Part shown: positions 12,334-26,800 of the stretch, in pieces
Position numbering within the stretch: the stretch's first letter is position 1
Layout of the letters: every line of letters starts with the position of its first letter
DNA from: Pelodera strongyloides
Taxonomy: Eukaryota; Nematoda; Chromadorea; Rhabditida; Rhabditidae
Reading direction: 5' to 3'
NCBI GenBank assembly: GCA_036852015.1
Contig: JAANDG010000593.1
Span: 1 to 64,000, forward strand
DNA: 64,000 nt
The notes under the pieces: generated by a model
What the model was told of the DNA's origin: nothing
Databases searched by the model: none
Seen by the model: the letters and a program-made list of their open reading frames with translations, nothing else
Program-made: the position numbers and the translations under genes

Positions 12334-13820
12334 CTGAAGGCAAATTAATTTAAAGCTATGTAACACGTGGTCTGGCACTGAAAAAATAACACTAAAGCTG
12401 CATTATACGTGGTTCTGGAACGCTGTTGGACAACGGCATGCACTCTAGGATACGTTTCAGGACCACCTATCATACCGCTTTAGACTGGTCGACGGCGTAC
12501 GTACACTCATAGGGAACCCCTACAATTAGACTAAAACCAATCGCCGGCAACTTTCTCAATTCTAAAAGAAAGGAGATGGTCTGGTGATAAGCTCACCGGC
12601 TGTCCTAGCTAGGGTACGAACAAACAACCTCCTTACCTTTGGTGCCGATTGAACCGGTTGAGATATCGGCGGTACTTCCACTCGCCTTTCCATATGCGCT
12701 GCGGGCGCGACCATTTTTTGACACCGACCGAGGCCTGCAAATTACAACAAAACGTAAATTCCAAGTTGTACTATTCTAAGTGTAAACATTAAAACTAAAT
12801 TATATTAGTTAACATTGCAATGTTACTGTAGTCGTTACATATCATACTTTAATATAAGTGTGATAAGCTACGAAGATCCATAAACATGATGGACATGAAA
12901 GATCCATAAACATACGCCTCGAACATTCGAAAAAATAAATACTTCAGAATTTCCATAGATAAAACCCTAAAAGAACTATCCACCAAAGTCGCATCTTTCA
13001 CAACACTTATACATAGAAACAATCCTTTCGCAAAATTTTATAATAATTCTTAGTCCAACTGCAATTTATGAGGATTGAACCCGGGTCACTCTCCCCACAT
13101 CCCATACTCTAACCACTTCGACCATAAGCTCACCTTGCCAATGGAGCCGATGAGAGTTGGTCTCTGAATCTCTCCTTCGACGTCGCTCTCTCTTTCCTTC
13201 CTATTCGTGAGGCATCTATCACCACGGAGGACTCTTCGCCCTGATCCAGCACTGATGCTAGCGCATCCTAAATAAAATCCATTACTGTATATCCATACAT
13301 TTAAAGACCCAACCTCATGACATGGTTACCTTTTCAAGAAAGCAACACATCGGTGTTCTATGACAATAACTATACACAGGCATTGTAAATTGTAATTGCA
13401 CAGGCACCATTTTTAAATAACTCGATATATTGCGCTTGCGTGTACTTACGTAACAAATTACTAATATAACAATCCCAGTATTCACACCATAAACATGCGC
13501 AGAATAAACACATAGGTAAAATTAAATTAATACCTATTTGAAACAAGTAGCACATGTATAATAACACTAATTCATGCTGATTAATACCATACGCAAACCT
13601 AGACAACAGACTATAAACTACAAACCAAATAAGAGTACCTGTACTAAACATGGCGTATATTCCGTGACCCTCGGTTGAAAACGTTCCAACGAAGGGAAGA
13701 TGATCACGTTCTCACCACAAAAACGAATGATTTCTTCGGAGACAAACTGGAATAAATTTAGTTTAATAATAATATTATAATATTATAATAATTAATAATA
13801 ATAATAATAATATAATAATA

Positions 13821-13867
<47 letters not shown>

Positions 13868-14783
13868 TAATAATAATAATAATAATAACAATAATAATAA
13901 TAATAATAATAATAATAAACACGTCAATGCTCCAAAAACTCCGCAATAATATCCCAACATATCATCATGTTTCAGCGGGTTGGTAAATCAAGTGAGTGCG
14001 TGTGCACAGTATTGTTTTCGGAGTCTTATGCAGCTTCCAAGTATGATGAAAATTTACAGTATTTTGGAACTACACGAGAATATTTTTATTTTATTTTTCA
14101 TACTATATATGCAAGATTCTAATATTGACAGAATCACACCGAATTTCTGGGATACTTGGAAACCGCCAGTATTGTTTTCATCGTTTGCACAGCGCATATA
14201 TTATCAAAGAATCTTTACAAGACCAAGTCCTAAAGAACCGTAAACAAATTTAAAAAAAACCTACACCCTGAAGCTCGTTGCCTGTTTCGTCCGTATTTTT
14301 ATTAATTGTCGCTAAAATCTTCTCCTTTGCCTTGCCAATACGCCGTTTCTCGTACGCGCTCAGCGGACGACGTACACCGCTGATGGAGAGCTGCAATCGA
14401 AATTTGCATACAATGTTTTACTGAGCAGTTTGTCAGCAGGTTTGTAACGCACCATTTACACATAGACCAGTTCCCCGAGATGCACATAGTTACATAAGTA
14501 ACACATAGTTGGTACCGAACATGCAGCGTGAGAAAACATTCGGGTATCGTAAGATAAATGGGAATCTAGTACTCTGTAACTGTATGATTCACAAAGCACG
14601 TTCCCCACCGCTTTAATGTTTGAAAAGGAAAAGAATAAAAGTAAAAGTACCCACCGGCCTCGTTGACAAAAGGTTCAACTTCTCCTCTTCACTAGACGTG
14701 TTCGAATTCGGGCGCGGCAAGACGCTGTCCACTGAAAAAAATACGTTTAATAATAATAATAATAATAAATAATAATAATAATA

Positions 14784-14874
<91 letters not shown>

Positions 14875-17800
14875 TGTAAATATTACTAACGCAACTGCGA
14901 AATAAGTCTATGGTGATGGATGACATAATACACAGAACAATCTTCCCCACATAAGTGTAACCAGTGAAACATGCACTTTTTCAAATGACATTTCAAATTT
15001 AAAAAAAGCGCTCAAAAATCAAAAGAGAATTCTAAAGTAAAGGACAGTGTAAATTAAAAATATGTAACGCATTGACGCAAAATACTTCAATCAATTAACT
15101 ATGCGGACACTAATATAACAATAAGCATGTTTTAATGCGTAACACAGGCAGAAAAACAGTGCACGGTCTATCTATGTTCCTATTTGGCAGGGTGTCGCCC
15201 GTCGAAACTGACACGGTGGTGTCCTTTCGGGCCCCCAAAGACAGAACCCTGGCGACAGGGAGCCAGACTGCTTTGAAGAGGTAGCGTACTCTTGTCATAC
15301 GGGCAACAGGTTACGGTAATTGATGGAGACTCCCTGCCATTTATGAACTGTGGTGAATAGGACTTTTTAACGCGGGCGACACCCTGCCATTGAGGGAAAC
15401 TCCCTGTCAATATATGTGTTTGAGGGAAACTCCCTGTCAGGAAGGAACAGAGATTGTTATCGTTTTCCTGAATTACGGTCGGTTTTTACTTTTTTTTTGA
15501 AAACTTTTCAAATTTGCAAATGAATACAAATACATCGTGCAGAGAATTGATTCACCAATCTTTGCACGCAAAAGGACGCAACTTTTCACTCAAAATACTA
15601 CAAAGCATTACTCACAGAAAACGGGGCACCGTACCACCTTTTCGCACAAAAGAATCCAAATGCCCGAAAGGCGCACGCTGTTAATAAACAAAGGATGTTT
15701 TTCTCGACTCGAACGGGAATACGGAAAATACATAAACCAAATCACAGCCATGATTTACGCCCTGGCGTAGAGTATTGCAAAGCTACCGTAACCAAACAGT
15801 TTAGGTAAAAATGTAAAAGGCTTGTAGGGGTGAAACCCCCAAGTATCTCAAAGTAGCCGATATATATTGTAAGGGACATAGACCCCTCCTAGGGAAAGAA
15901 GAGTGAGATGCATACTTCAAAACGATTCAACAAACTCGTAAAATAGTCAAGATGTAAAGTAATTAAAGCAAAGCAGTTAACACATTAACACACTACTTTT
16001 CTCTAAGGATCCGATTGGCTTCACAACAGGGCAAAAAGTTGGTAATAGTGCATCGACTGCTTTATAGAAACGCATTTTTTTTTAAACTTATATGGCTTAC
16101 ATTTTACATTACACTTGCGATCAAAATCGTTAAAGATAAACGAGAAGTCAGGAAATTTCCAGTAAAAAGCTTGTTGGGATGTTACCGTAAGACTATTCAT
16201 TGTAGTAAGTAAGGCTTCTTTAAAAAAAACTGACAATATGGACCAAAATACAACTTAACGCTTCGAAACCTTCGTCATTTTAACATAGTTTAGAAACTAC
16301 TTTAAAGCGAAATACCGCCCGGTTTTTGAAACGCATTGCATACACCTGCTTTCTTATGGAGCATACGCAAATGAGGAAAAAATTAGAATAAAAACTAGAC
16401 CCCAATTAGATCCCACGTTGCATAAATGCATGGGAATGCAATTACTCGAGATGCGTTTAAAAAACCGGCCGGTATTTCGCTTTAAGCGCAACCCTGACCT
16501 CTTGCCGTGCTAACCGTGCTTAGGCTTAGGCTTAGGCCTCAAGAATGAAGTGACAACCTTGCAGCCAAATCAATCCAATACTACACTAATGTGACACTAA
16601 TCGCAAGTGACATTACTATAATTCAATTCCTTCAATATGTCTGTCAGACTGAAAACAAGAAATGTTCTGCAGCATAAAAAAAGCATTACATTAAAAAATA
16701 CCCCCCCCCCCCAATGTACTCAATATCATCAAGCAAAAATGCAAAAAAGAACAAACACAGGGATAATTTTACCATCAGTTTAGAATTATAACGAGAAAGA
16801 AAGCAGTATAAAGAGAAAGAACATAAACATAAATAAATAGTTTTTTTTTCGTTCTAATTTTGACAATTTATGAATAATAATATAAAAAATACATTAGTGT
16901 TGAAACTTGAAACCATACTACGCATAATATTATAGTTAATATTCATGAATGTCTCTCGAAAGCGTTTATGCAAACACTACACCCTACTACAGCACACTCA
17001 TATGCATAACGCATAACCAACCTAAATGGCCCTTGAGTATAAATATGAAAAACAAAGTGGCCATAACAGAATAATAATCAACTCTCAGTGTAATGGGGAT
17101 AACTAACGCTTTGCCTTCATACTAAACTTTACAAATACCAATTTATTCTCTCCTGGCACCTAATTCTACACTAGAGGCAAGGAATGAAAACATTCAAAAT
17201 ACAATTAATAATACAAACATGGAATAAATCTAGGCTGAGCGCGAAAAGCGTAAAGCCGTAAAGAGGTAGAACAGCCGGTTTTGAAAAAGTATTTTGGACG
17301 CTGTTCTCCCATGTTTTACAAAGAAGCCACACTATAACAAAAAAAACAAAACAAAGAACGAATTAGAGAAACAAATACGATCGTGGAAAAATTGGGAAAG
17401 TACGTCCAATATGCCATATACACTTCACACAAAATCAAAGAATGAGCCTCAGTGGAAGAGGCAGAGAGAGAGAGGGAGAGAGAGTAGACAGAGAGAAAAG
17501 AGAGAGAGAGAGAGAGGGAGAGAGAGTAGACAGAGAGAAAAGAGAGAGAGAGAGATTCAGAGAGAATATGACAAACAGTTATAAATATACGAATTTACGA
17601 ATGTATGCTCACCTGGTAATGCTTGTCCAGCAGTGCACGGCCTCACCAGTCGAGAATCCTGAAAAGTATTGCTAAAGTGAACAACAATGAATAAACAGAG
17701 TCCGTATTCACCAACACGCAGGGAGCCCTCCCTGGCCTCCCCATTGAGCTAGAGTGCGTACAGAGTGCGAGGGCAGAAGAGATTCAGCGCGCCCGTGAGC

Positions 17801-20800
17801 CTAGGGAGGGCTCCCTGTATTTTGGTGAATACGACATCTGGGCGGTAAAGCTAAGCTAACGTACACGAACACAGTAATCAAACCATTAACCATCAAACCA
17901 CCTATCCTACTAAAGCTTGTGAAACCTTACCACCTCCACACCGCGACACGCATGCAAACTATTCTATTAGCATTAATTTACAAATTTGCATATTCCATAT
18001 TGCAGCTTGCAAAATTTGCATATGCAATATTCCAAAATCTAGTAAATTAGCATACAAACAGATACCGTACCTTTGCTTGTTCCGTAGTCGTTCCCTTCAA
18101 GACCCACTTATTCTCGTCCTCATCCCACTCTGCTCTTCCTACTACTCGATCACGTACGTCTGGCGGTATAAAGTTCTCGACGATCAGCAACCTAAGAGAT
18201 TGAAATAAAATATTAAAGGGAAATGACACGTGGTTGACGTGGTTTGCAAAACATACGTATGCTGAAGGAACTGTTGCATAAATATTATTGAAGCGATACG
18301 GCACGTGGTTTGTGAAACCTCAACTAGGAATAAGTTTAAAGAAAAACAAGCTGCAAAGTAACACTATTATTAAATTAACAACTTTATCAAATCCTAAAAA
18401 TTGAAATGAGTATGAGTCATCAGTCACACAGAGTAGCACACGGCCACACACAGTAAGTACTACAACCTACACTACCAACGTAACAACCGAGTCCAAGTCT
18501 ACAAATACAAATAACATGAAGAAAACTAAGCGTCGAACAAGGATGCAAAAAATTCAACATAAATACATTTCAAGTTTTCAAGACGGTTTTTTAAACAAAG
18601 CTCAAGCTTATCAAGTTTTTCATCTTGGTCCCACGCCTTATCACTCAACAAATCACACCATTACACACTGAGGGCGCAAAAAAAAACTAACTAGAATAAG
18701 ATTCTGATTGCGTTATGATAGTGCGTCCGCTGTTTTGAAAATACAGTAACTGGTCCTGACTAATGGCACTGACTCCCCCTCACTTTCTCTATCGGTCTCT
18801 CACAAACCAATTGTATTTTAAAGCGAAATACCAGCCGATTTCTGAAACACATCATGGATAACTGAATTATTACGTATTCATGCTAATTTGCTCGAATTTA
18901 GCTCGATTTTTTTATTCTAATGTTTGGTCATTTGCATAAATTGCATAAAAATGCTGTTCTACCCGATGTGTTTCAAAAACCGGCCGGTATTTCGCTTTAA
19001 AAAGTAGAAATTTACCAGGCCGCTAAAATCAATCGCAAACGAATGAAAAGAAAAGTGAAGCAAAGTGGCCAAAAGTCATATAAAACTATTTCACCCCAAC
19101 AATTTTGCGCGTCCATGCTGATGTTTCAATAATCTCATATGAACAAAAAAGGTCCGAAAAAAGTGCTCGACAGAAATTTCCTATATTCCTTAGCTAAAAA
19201 CATTCCAAGCAAAACTAGACGTCTAATTAGCTAATTTGTGAATACAAATAAGGTTAACATTTGCTTTATACTGTAATGACATACTAATTTTTATTAGAGA
19301 CACAAAGAGGAATCACCATGGGAGTGAAGCAAAGTGGCCAAAAGTCATATAAAACTATTTCACCCCAACAATTTTGCGCGTCCATGCTGATGTTTCAATA
19401 ATCTCATATGAACAAAAAATATCGAAAAAAGCATAGAAACGAATCAAATAAACAAACAGACGCACATCATAGAAAGTCGTAAATTTCGTTTCTAGGCTGC
19501 AAAACAATAAATGTACGCCCAAGACCAAGAGCAAAAATAAGAAGCTGGAAGAAAAGGTGGCACCAATAAGACAGCTATGTTACTATAGTAATATATAATC
19601 TGTCTGACTATAGTTACGTAGACTACGTAGGTCAATAGCAATATCAATTCAGAAATCTTTAAGATAAGTAAACATGAAAAGTAAAAACTGTGGTACTTCT
19701 AGCCTATATACTAACAAAAAAAAAACCCATTACACCGTACACTCCGACTACTCCGAACACCCGCAACCAGTTTATATTTGCATACCTCACGCCGGAAAAT
19801 AAATAAACGAACACTATCTACTACAGTATGCACCAATGTACTGATGTGCGCATTACTGACGAACTAGCCTACCGGATGCATTATTTACTGATTGTGAGTT
19901 CACAAACTTCGCAGCTAATCGCTAATGTTAACATACACAATACAATAAGTTAAATCCGTATAATAGTCTGCTTTGAAGCGCATGCCGGCCGCTGTATTCC
20001 GATGCATTGTATGCAACTTACTGCGCCATTTTATATTAATTTGCATGCTTCATATGGGAATGCAGTTGTCCAAAATAACCGGCCGCTACATCGCTTTAAA
20101 CACACGAATAATGATAGGGAATTTGCTACAGAAATATTAACAATTTGAAAGGGCCATACTTTCTGAAATTTGAAAGATTAATATGATTCGAAATAATTTT
20201 GAATGGGTGCTCCACACATAGAAATAAATCTATGCGCCTGCTGAACACACTTATACTTTATGTGAAACATCTACATTGCAAACCAAAAAGTCATAATAAA
20301 ATCCTTATCCTACCACTACGCTAACCTCGCTTGCCAAATTCCAAAACGAACTCATTATTCAAAAATTTAAAACTAATGACATACACAAAGTCCAAAACAG
20401 CAAAAATTAAATTATCCTACCTAACCTAACCTAAAAGACCTAATAAAAACATCTATAAAAGAAGGTGCCTGTCATAAAATGGTATATAACATAACCTCAC
20501 CCTTCCGGGCAGATCCACCCGCACCCTTCCGGGCAGATACACCCGCGCCCGCACTCAGGGCCGACTACTACTAGTCATACGAGATAGATAGATATATTCC
20601 CACGATAACGAAATATATAGCCACTAATGAGGGATAAAAGAGAAAGTGGAGAATTAGAGAAAGAGAGACCGGAAGAAGATAGAATACCTGAATAGAACTA
20701 TACTATACACATTCAATTATTCAAGGGATGCGTAGAATAAAGTAATAGAGAAGTCCCACCAATAGTGTCACGTACCACGTAGCATAATCAAGTGCAGTAT

Positions 20801-23800
20801 TAAATACATACAAACGTGCCATCCTTCAGCCTTTAGATTAACACCAAAAGCGTACCGTAAATGTACATTTAAAGCGTAACACTGGACGATTTTTGAAACG
20901 CATCGCGGACAACTGAATTCTTACTTATTTATGCTAATTTGCCCGAACTTAGCTCGATTTTTTATTCTAATTTTTGTTCATTTGCATATGTTGCATAAGT
21001 TTCAAAAACCGGCCGGCATTTCGCTTTAACGATATATCATCTATACCGTGCAAACTTTTTTTTTTACATAAACGAATAACGAGCAACCAGTATACAAAGG
21101 ACACCGTGCATCATCACATCCACAAAAAAAAACCCTACATAATGCTGATATTACCCAAAATGACAAACCGCTCTCAAACCACACTACCACACACAAAAGA
21201 TGAATAGAAGCGAGCAAACTAAGAAATAAGAGGTGCAAAATGGCATGAGCAAATAGAAAAATGACACAGCGGCACAGCGCGGTGTGGTCCGCGAGTTTAA
21301 AGCGAAATACCGGCCGGTTTTTGAAACGCATCGAGTACACCAACATTCTTATGCGTCATATGCAAATGAGCATAATTCAGCATAAAAAATAGATCCAAAA
21401 TAGACATGCAAATGAGCATAATTCAGCATAAAAAATAGATCCAAATTAGACCCCATCTCGCATAAATACATACGAATGCAGTTGTCCACAAGTCCACAAT
21501 GCGTTTCAAAAACCGGCCGGTATCTCCCTTTAATCTAGTAGCACAAACGAGAAGCACAGCGCACCGCTAGTTACAAAATTCACAACAAAAGAATGCGCGA
21601 TACAACAAACAAACAAACAAACAATCGATATTCTTCATTATAACCAATCAATATCAGAATCAGACACTCACACATGCCACAACGGCAGCGCTTCGGTAAG
21701 TTAACGGTAAACTACGGTAATCTAACGGTAAAATACGATACGCCTTGGTAAGCGAACGGTACGTTAACGGTAAACCACGGTAAGCTAACGAAGCTGAGCC
21801 TTTTAAATGCATTCCCCCGTTTCTAGTAATACAAGAGTTTCATCGCATATCTTTTAAATCCCATTAAACTATATGTACGATACGCATAAAAGAAACGAAA
21901 ATGCATTTGCAACATTAAAACGAACAAAAAGCAGAGGGTCATTTTTCTTCTCTGGACCTGGGCCAAAATGACAGCATTTGATAGAGGGAAAAAAAAGAAA
22001 ATTAACAGAGAAAGAAAGAAAGAAAGGAAGAAAAAGAGAGAGAGAGAGATAAAGACAAAGAGAGAAAGAGACGGAAAAAGAAAGCGAGAAATGAGAACAA
22101 GAGTGATAGGGATTAAAAAGACAGGGAGCGTTCCTCCTTAACTAATGCCTAGCCTAGTGCCCTGGGGACTAGCATCTATTTATCAATTAGGGTCATTTAG
22201 AGAGTTCTTCTGCAACAAAAGAGAGGGAGAAATAAGATGTAAGTCCATTGGTGAGAGATTGGAAAGAAGAGAGAGAGAGAGACAGATAGAGAGATACCTA
22301 GAGAGGGAATGAAGTACATCAATTCCAGAATCCTACCTATATATACCCTTCTACTCACTTCTTAATCAAACCAATTATCGAAAGAAACAAAAAAATGAAG
22401 GAAAAAAAGTTATAAGAAGGAAAAAAGTCTGATCACAAAGAGCAAAACACATCAAAGAGTCGTTTTAAAAGGTAACTCATAACCAACACAGAATAGAATG
22501 CACCGGAAACCACGTGTCATATCTCTTTAAAAATTAAGAAACTTCTAAACTCACTTCAACTTGAGTTCCTTATTCAGTTCCGTCACCGCGTCCTCTAGTT
22601 CCTGTCTTTCTTGACTGAAGGAAACCGCCGAGTCTTGCAGTTCGGCGTGAGCCTGGAATTATAAATATAATTATACCATAAAATAAACACAATTACTTTA
22701 AAGCGAAATACCGGCCGGTTTTTGAAACACACCGAGCACACCAAAATTCTTATGCAGCTTACGCAAATGAACGTAAATTAGAACAAAAAATCGAGTCAAA
22801 TTCGAGCAACTTAGCATAAATGCGCAAGAATCCAGTTATCCAAGATGCGTTTCAAAAACCGACCGGTATTTCGCTTTAAACTCTTTCATTTCAATGCGTT
22901 AGTAAATTTGCCAGGAGCGCGCGAACGCACGATACAACGAACAATACTTTTCATAAACTTCATTTCATTAGTATTTCATTCGCATTTTCTTATTCCTTGG
23001 AACAATGCTAAATTCTTCGTGTTCTTCTCGTTTATGAACAGAATTAGGAGCTGAAACTTTTCAAGAAAAACATACAGAGTCCAAGAATCATACATCATTA
23101 TTTAGCTCAAAGACCAAACGTTTTCTTAACAAACTTCCAAGTAAGCTTAAAAGAAGGGAAAATGGGTTATAATCGTCACGACACACACACAAACATACAA
23201 TAGCCTAGGGGAAACATGTTTGCTCTATGTCTGTTTAACCTCTCTCACAATACCCACTGTCCCTCTCTCTCCCTCCCTCACTCAACCTCTCTCTCTGTCT
23301 CTCACTCCATACATTAACATACACCAGCTCCTCTCTCACGAGCAAACTAACAAATTTGCATACGTTTACCAGAGGGAAACCGTTGCAGTCATACTAAACG
23401 TAATGATGTCCAAACGTGTACACACCTCATCCCAAACAATTGCACATACAGTAACACATGACATGTTAGTCGTGATTTTTTGGTTTGTTTCCAAAAAAGT
23501 TCCGGAAATCTTCACCGTTCGGAGTCTTCCGACAACACAACATCCAAACAATTCCCCAATTCCTCAAACCAAACCAACCTTCCTGATCCTGATGTACATC
23601 TTCCGAAGTCTCTTATTCTTCTCATCGACCTCCTGTCTCAGACTCGTGAAAGTGTTCTCCACCTCGGCCACATTCATCTCTGCCCTCTCTAACTGTTGCA
23701 GCATCTCGCGCTCACGTTTCTGAAACAAAGAAACACCAATTATGTACCTCTACTGCACTGGCGAACTTTGTCTGAAATGTCTCAGTAGGGATATTCGAAC

Positions 23801-26800
23801 AAGCTGGTTTTTCTCCAACTTAACTTGTGAAATCCGTAGAATCTACATAGGAATTAGAAATCTTCTTGCTTAATTTCTATAGTAATCTTACTGACTTGGG
23901 GAGGTGCAAGAGCACAAAGCCCGGGTCTCAAACACCATGCTACATTATTCGAATCTCAGTCAGCATGGACAATTACAAAGTAAACAATCAGCAATCAATA
24001 AATCGATCACTTAATCTAATCAATCAATTAGGTAACACGCTTACTGTAACTGCAGGAATAGTTACTAGAAAAACCATAAAATACACATACCTTCTGCTCG
24101 GCAATCTCTATCCGCTTCTTCTCCAATTCGTTCTTTTGCTGCCGCGTGTGATCAACGAGATCTTTTCCACCTGAACATATAACGGTTGAGAAACTGGGAA
24201 ACAAACATAAATATTCGACAAATGATAACACAACGCTACAATTATCTCAGCTGTACCAAACCAAGCTCATAGTAAATGATCGTGTAACAGGCATGACAAG
24301 ATAAGGTTTCACGACACAACCCACACGATTCAACTTTGCGTATATTTATAGTTTTATCTTATTTATCTACAATATACATTTAAAAAAACTCCACCACACT
24401 TACCCAACAGCTTGCTCTGCATCGCCTCAATCTTTGCCGCAACAGCGCTTTGCGCTTCTCGCTCCCTCTCAAGCTGACGAGCTCGCTCCTCGATTTCGGA
24501 TAACATTCGACGCTTCTCCTGAAAACAGTAGCTAAGTGCTAACAATGACTAAAACTGTTAGGAAGTGAGCTAAAACGTATTATGTTAGGTCACACTTCCT
24601 ATAGATTTCGATAGACATTTAGCATATCACTATTGTCTGTGTTACCTCAATAATGTAACTATTAGCATATGAGACTAGCTATATAAGACGATGATATTGC
24701 TGATAAGATGTCACAGCCCCCGCTGAATAAACTCTTCATCTACATCTGGTGTGCCGCTACAACAAATTGGCGTTCAGGACCCGGACTTTCGAAACTCCTG
24801 GATCGACTACTGATTTTTCGAAAATATCCTTGAGCTAGCAATTTATTGCGCTCGGATTTTGCGCATTTTCGAAAGTCAGCAGTTTGGTTTTTGGAGCTTT
24901 TCGAAAACAAGAAGATGGCGAAACATGAGGACACCGCGACCATGATGGCGAAGATGATGGAGATGTTTCTGGAGACCACGAGGAAGATGGAGGAGCGTGC
25001 AGAGAGGCGTGAGCAATTATTGCTCGAGAAGCTAACTGGATCAGGAGGGATCGCTTCGGTGCCGGCTCAGGATACTGCAACGGTAGCGGCTGCCCTGGCG
25101 AGCCGTATCGTGATGTTCGAGTATGATGAGGAGACCGGATGTACCTTCGACAAGTGGATTACCCGTTTCGAGGACGTTGTGAAGTCGGAAGGATCGTCAC
25201 TGGAGGAGGCGGATCGCACAAGCCTGCTCGTCAGCAAGCTTGATTCCAGGAGCTACGCCATGTATGTGGATCATATTTTGCCGAAGAAGCCAGCGGAAGC
25301 GTCTTACGAGGAGACGAAGACTGTGCTTGAGGAACTATTTGGAGAGAAGTGCTCTCTGTTCCGGCGAAGATTCAACGCGTTCCGGGTGGTCAAGGAGGAA
25401 ACAGAGGATTTCAAGACGTATGCGGCTCGTGTAAACCAGTTACACGAGAGAGGGCGTGTGAAGGAGATGTCCGAGGACGATTGCAAGTGCATGCTGTTTG
25501 TTGCAGGGATGCAAGAAGGCAAGTGGAAGGACTTGCGAAAGCGTTTGATTCGTCGACTGGAGATCGGTGACGGTGCGAAGCTGAGGGACCTCGTCACCGA
25601 ATGTGAATTGTCGATGAGCCTGGTGAAGGACGCTGTGGTGCATGTACTAGATGAAAATGCTTTCGTCGCTCGTGTGGATAAAAAGAAGTGGACCCCGAGG
25701 AGGTTCTCGCCTGTTCGTTGCTCACCTAGCAAGGATCACGACAGGAACAAGGACTACTCAAGAAAGAAAGGAGCTTGCTTTCTGTGTGGAGAAGCAGGTC
25801 ATTGGGCGAACAGCTGTCCTGCAGTAAGGAATGTGAAGGCTGTCGCGAGGTTGAAGAAAGGCCGGAAGGAGGTCACTGCGTGTATTGGGAAGGACGAATT
25901 TGATGTCGTGCTGCAGTTGGACACCGGCGCGGACGTAACGATTGTGGATCGAAAGACGTGGAGGCGACTGGGTTCTCCGTCTCTTGGAATGGCGTCTGAG
26001 GAATTACGTGCCGCTAACGGATCGACGATTGAGGTCGATGGCGTATACAACACTGTGTTCAAGGTGAACGGATTTCCTGGCAAGGGTCGATGTTATGTGA
26101 CGAAGGACATACGACTGATGGGAATGGAGTGGATTGAGCAACTACCGAGCTTTCAAGAAGCATTTGCATCCACGTGTTGTGCTGTGAAGTCTGCAGGATA
26201 TGGTAAGGAGTCGGGAAGACGTCCAAATGTGCGGAAGGCGCATGACCTACAAGGAACTAGGACCAGGATGGAGCAGGACTGCATCAGACAACGTGGAGTC
26301 GAGAACAGGGATTTCGTCGTGGATGATCTGGTGTTCGTGAGGGACTACCGAAAGCCAACGAAACCGACTTGGACTCCTGGCCGTGTCGTGGGGACACGTG
26401 GAAGATCTCTATGCGAAGTGGAGATAAGCAAGAAGGTGGTGTGGACGTGCTACACAAGAGACCTTCGCCCGAGAGGTTCTGAGGAAGAACAAGAGGATGC
26501 ACTGACAATCTTATTGGAAGATTTTGATCTTGCATGGCCTACTAAGAAGAAGCTAAGTGGAGTGGTTGGTGAGGAACCTACAGTAACAGTGGATGTCCTA
26601 CCAAGCCTGAAACTTACTGAAGAGACGACTGTCGACGATGAGCAACGACTTGCAGAACCACCTGGTGACGAGTGTGCTGAGCCGACAGAGGAAGACGCCG
26701 TGGAGAAGACTGCTGATCAGGAGGACACTAGTGAGCGTCCGCGAGCAGTTCAATTTTCTGAAGAAGAGGAGGAGTCTACGGGCACGAAAGTTGACGACTC

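Noticed and set aside
13758..13960. Long Ile/Leu open frames
   Set aside because: They are translations of AAT microsatellites, with no gene signal.
14747..14950. Poly-leucine open frame
   Set aside because: Same cause: an AAT repeat tract.
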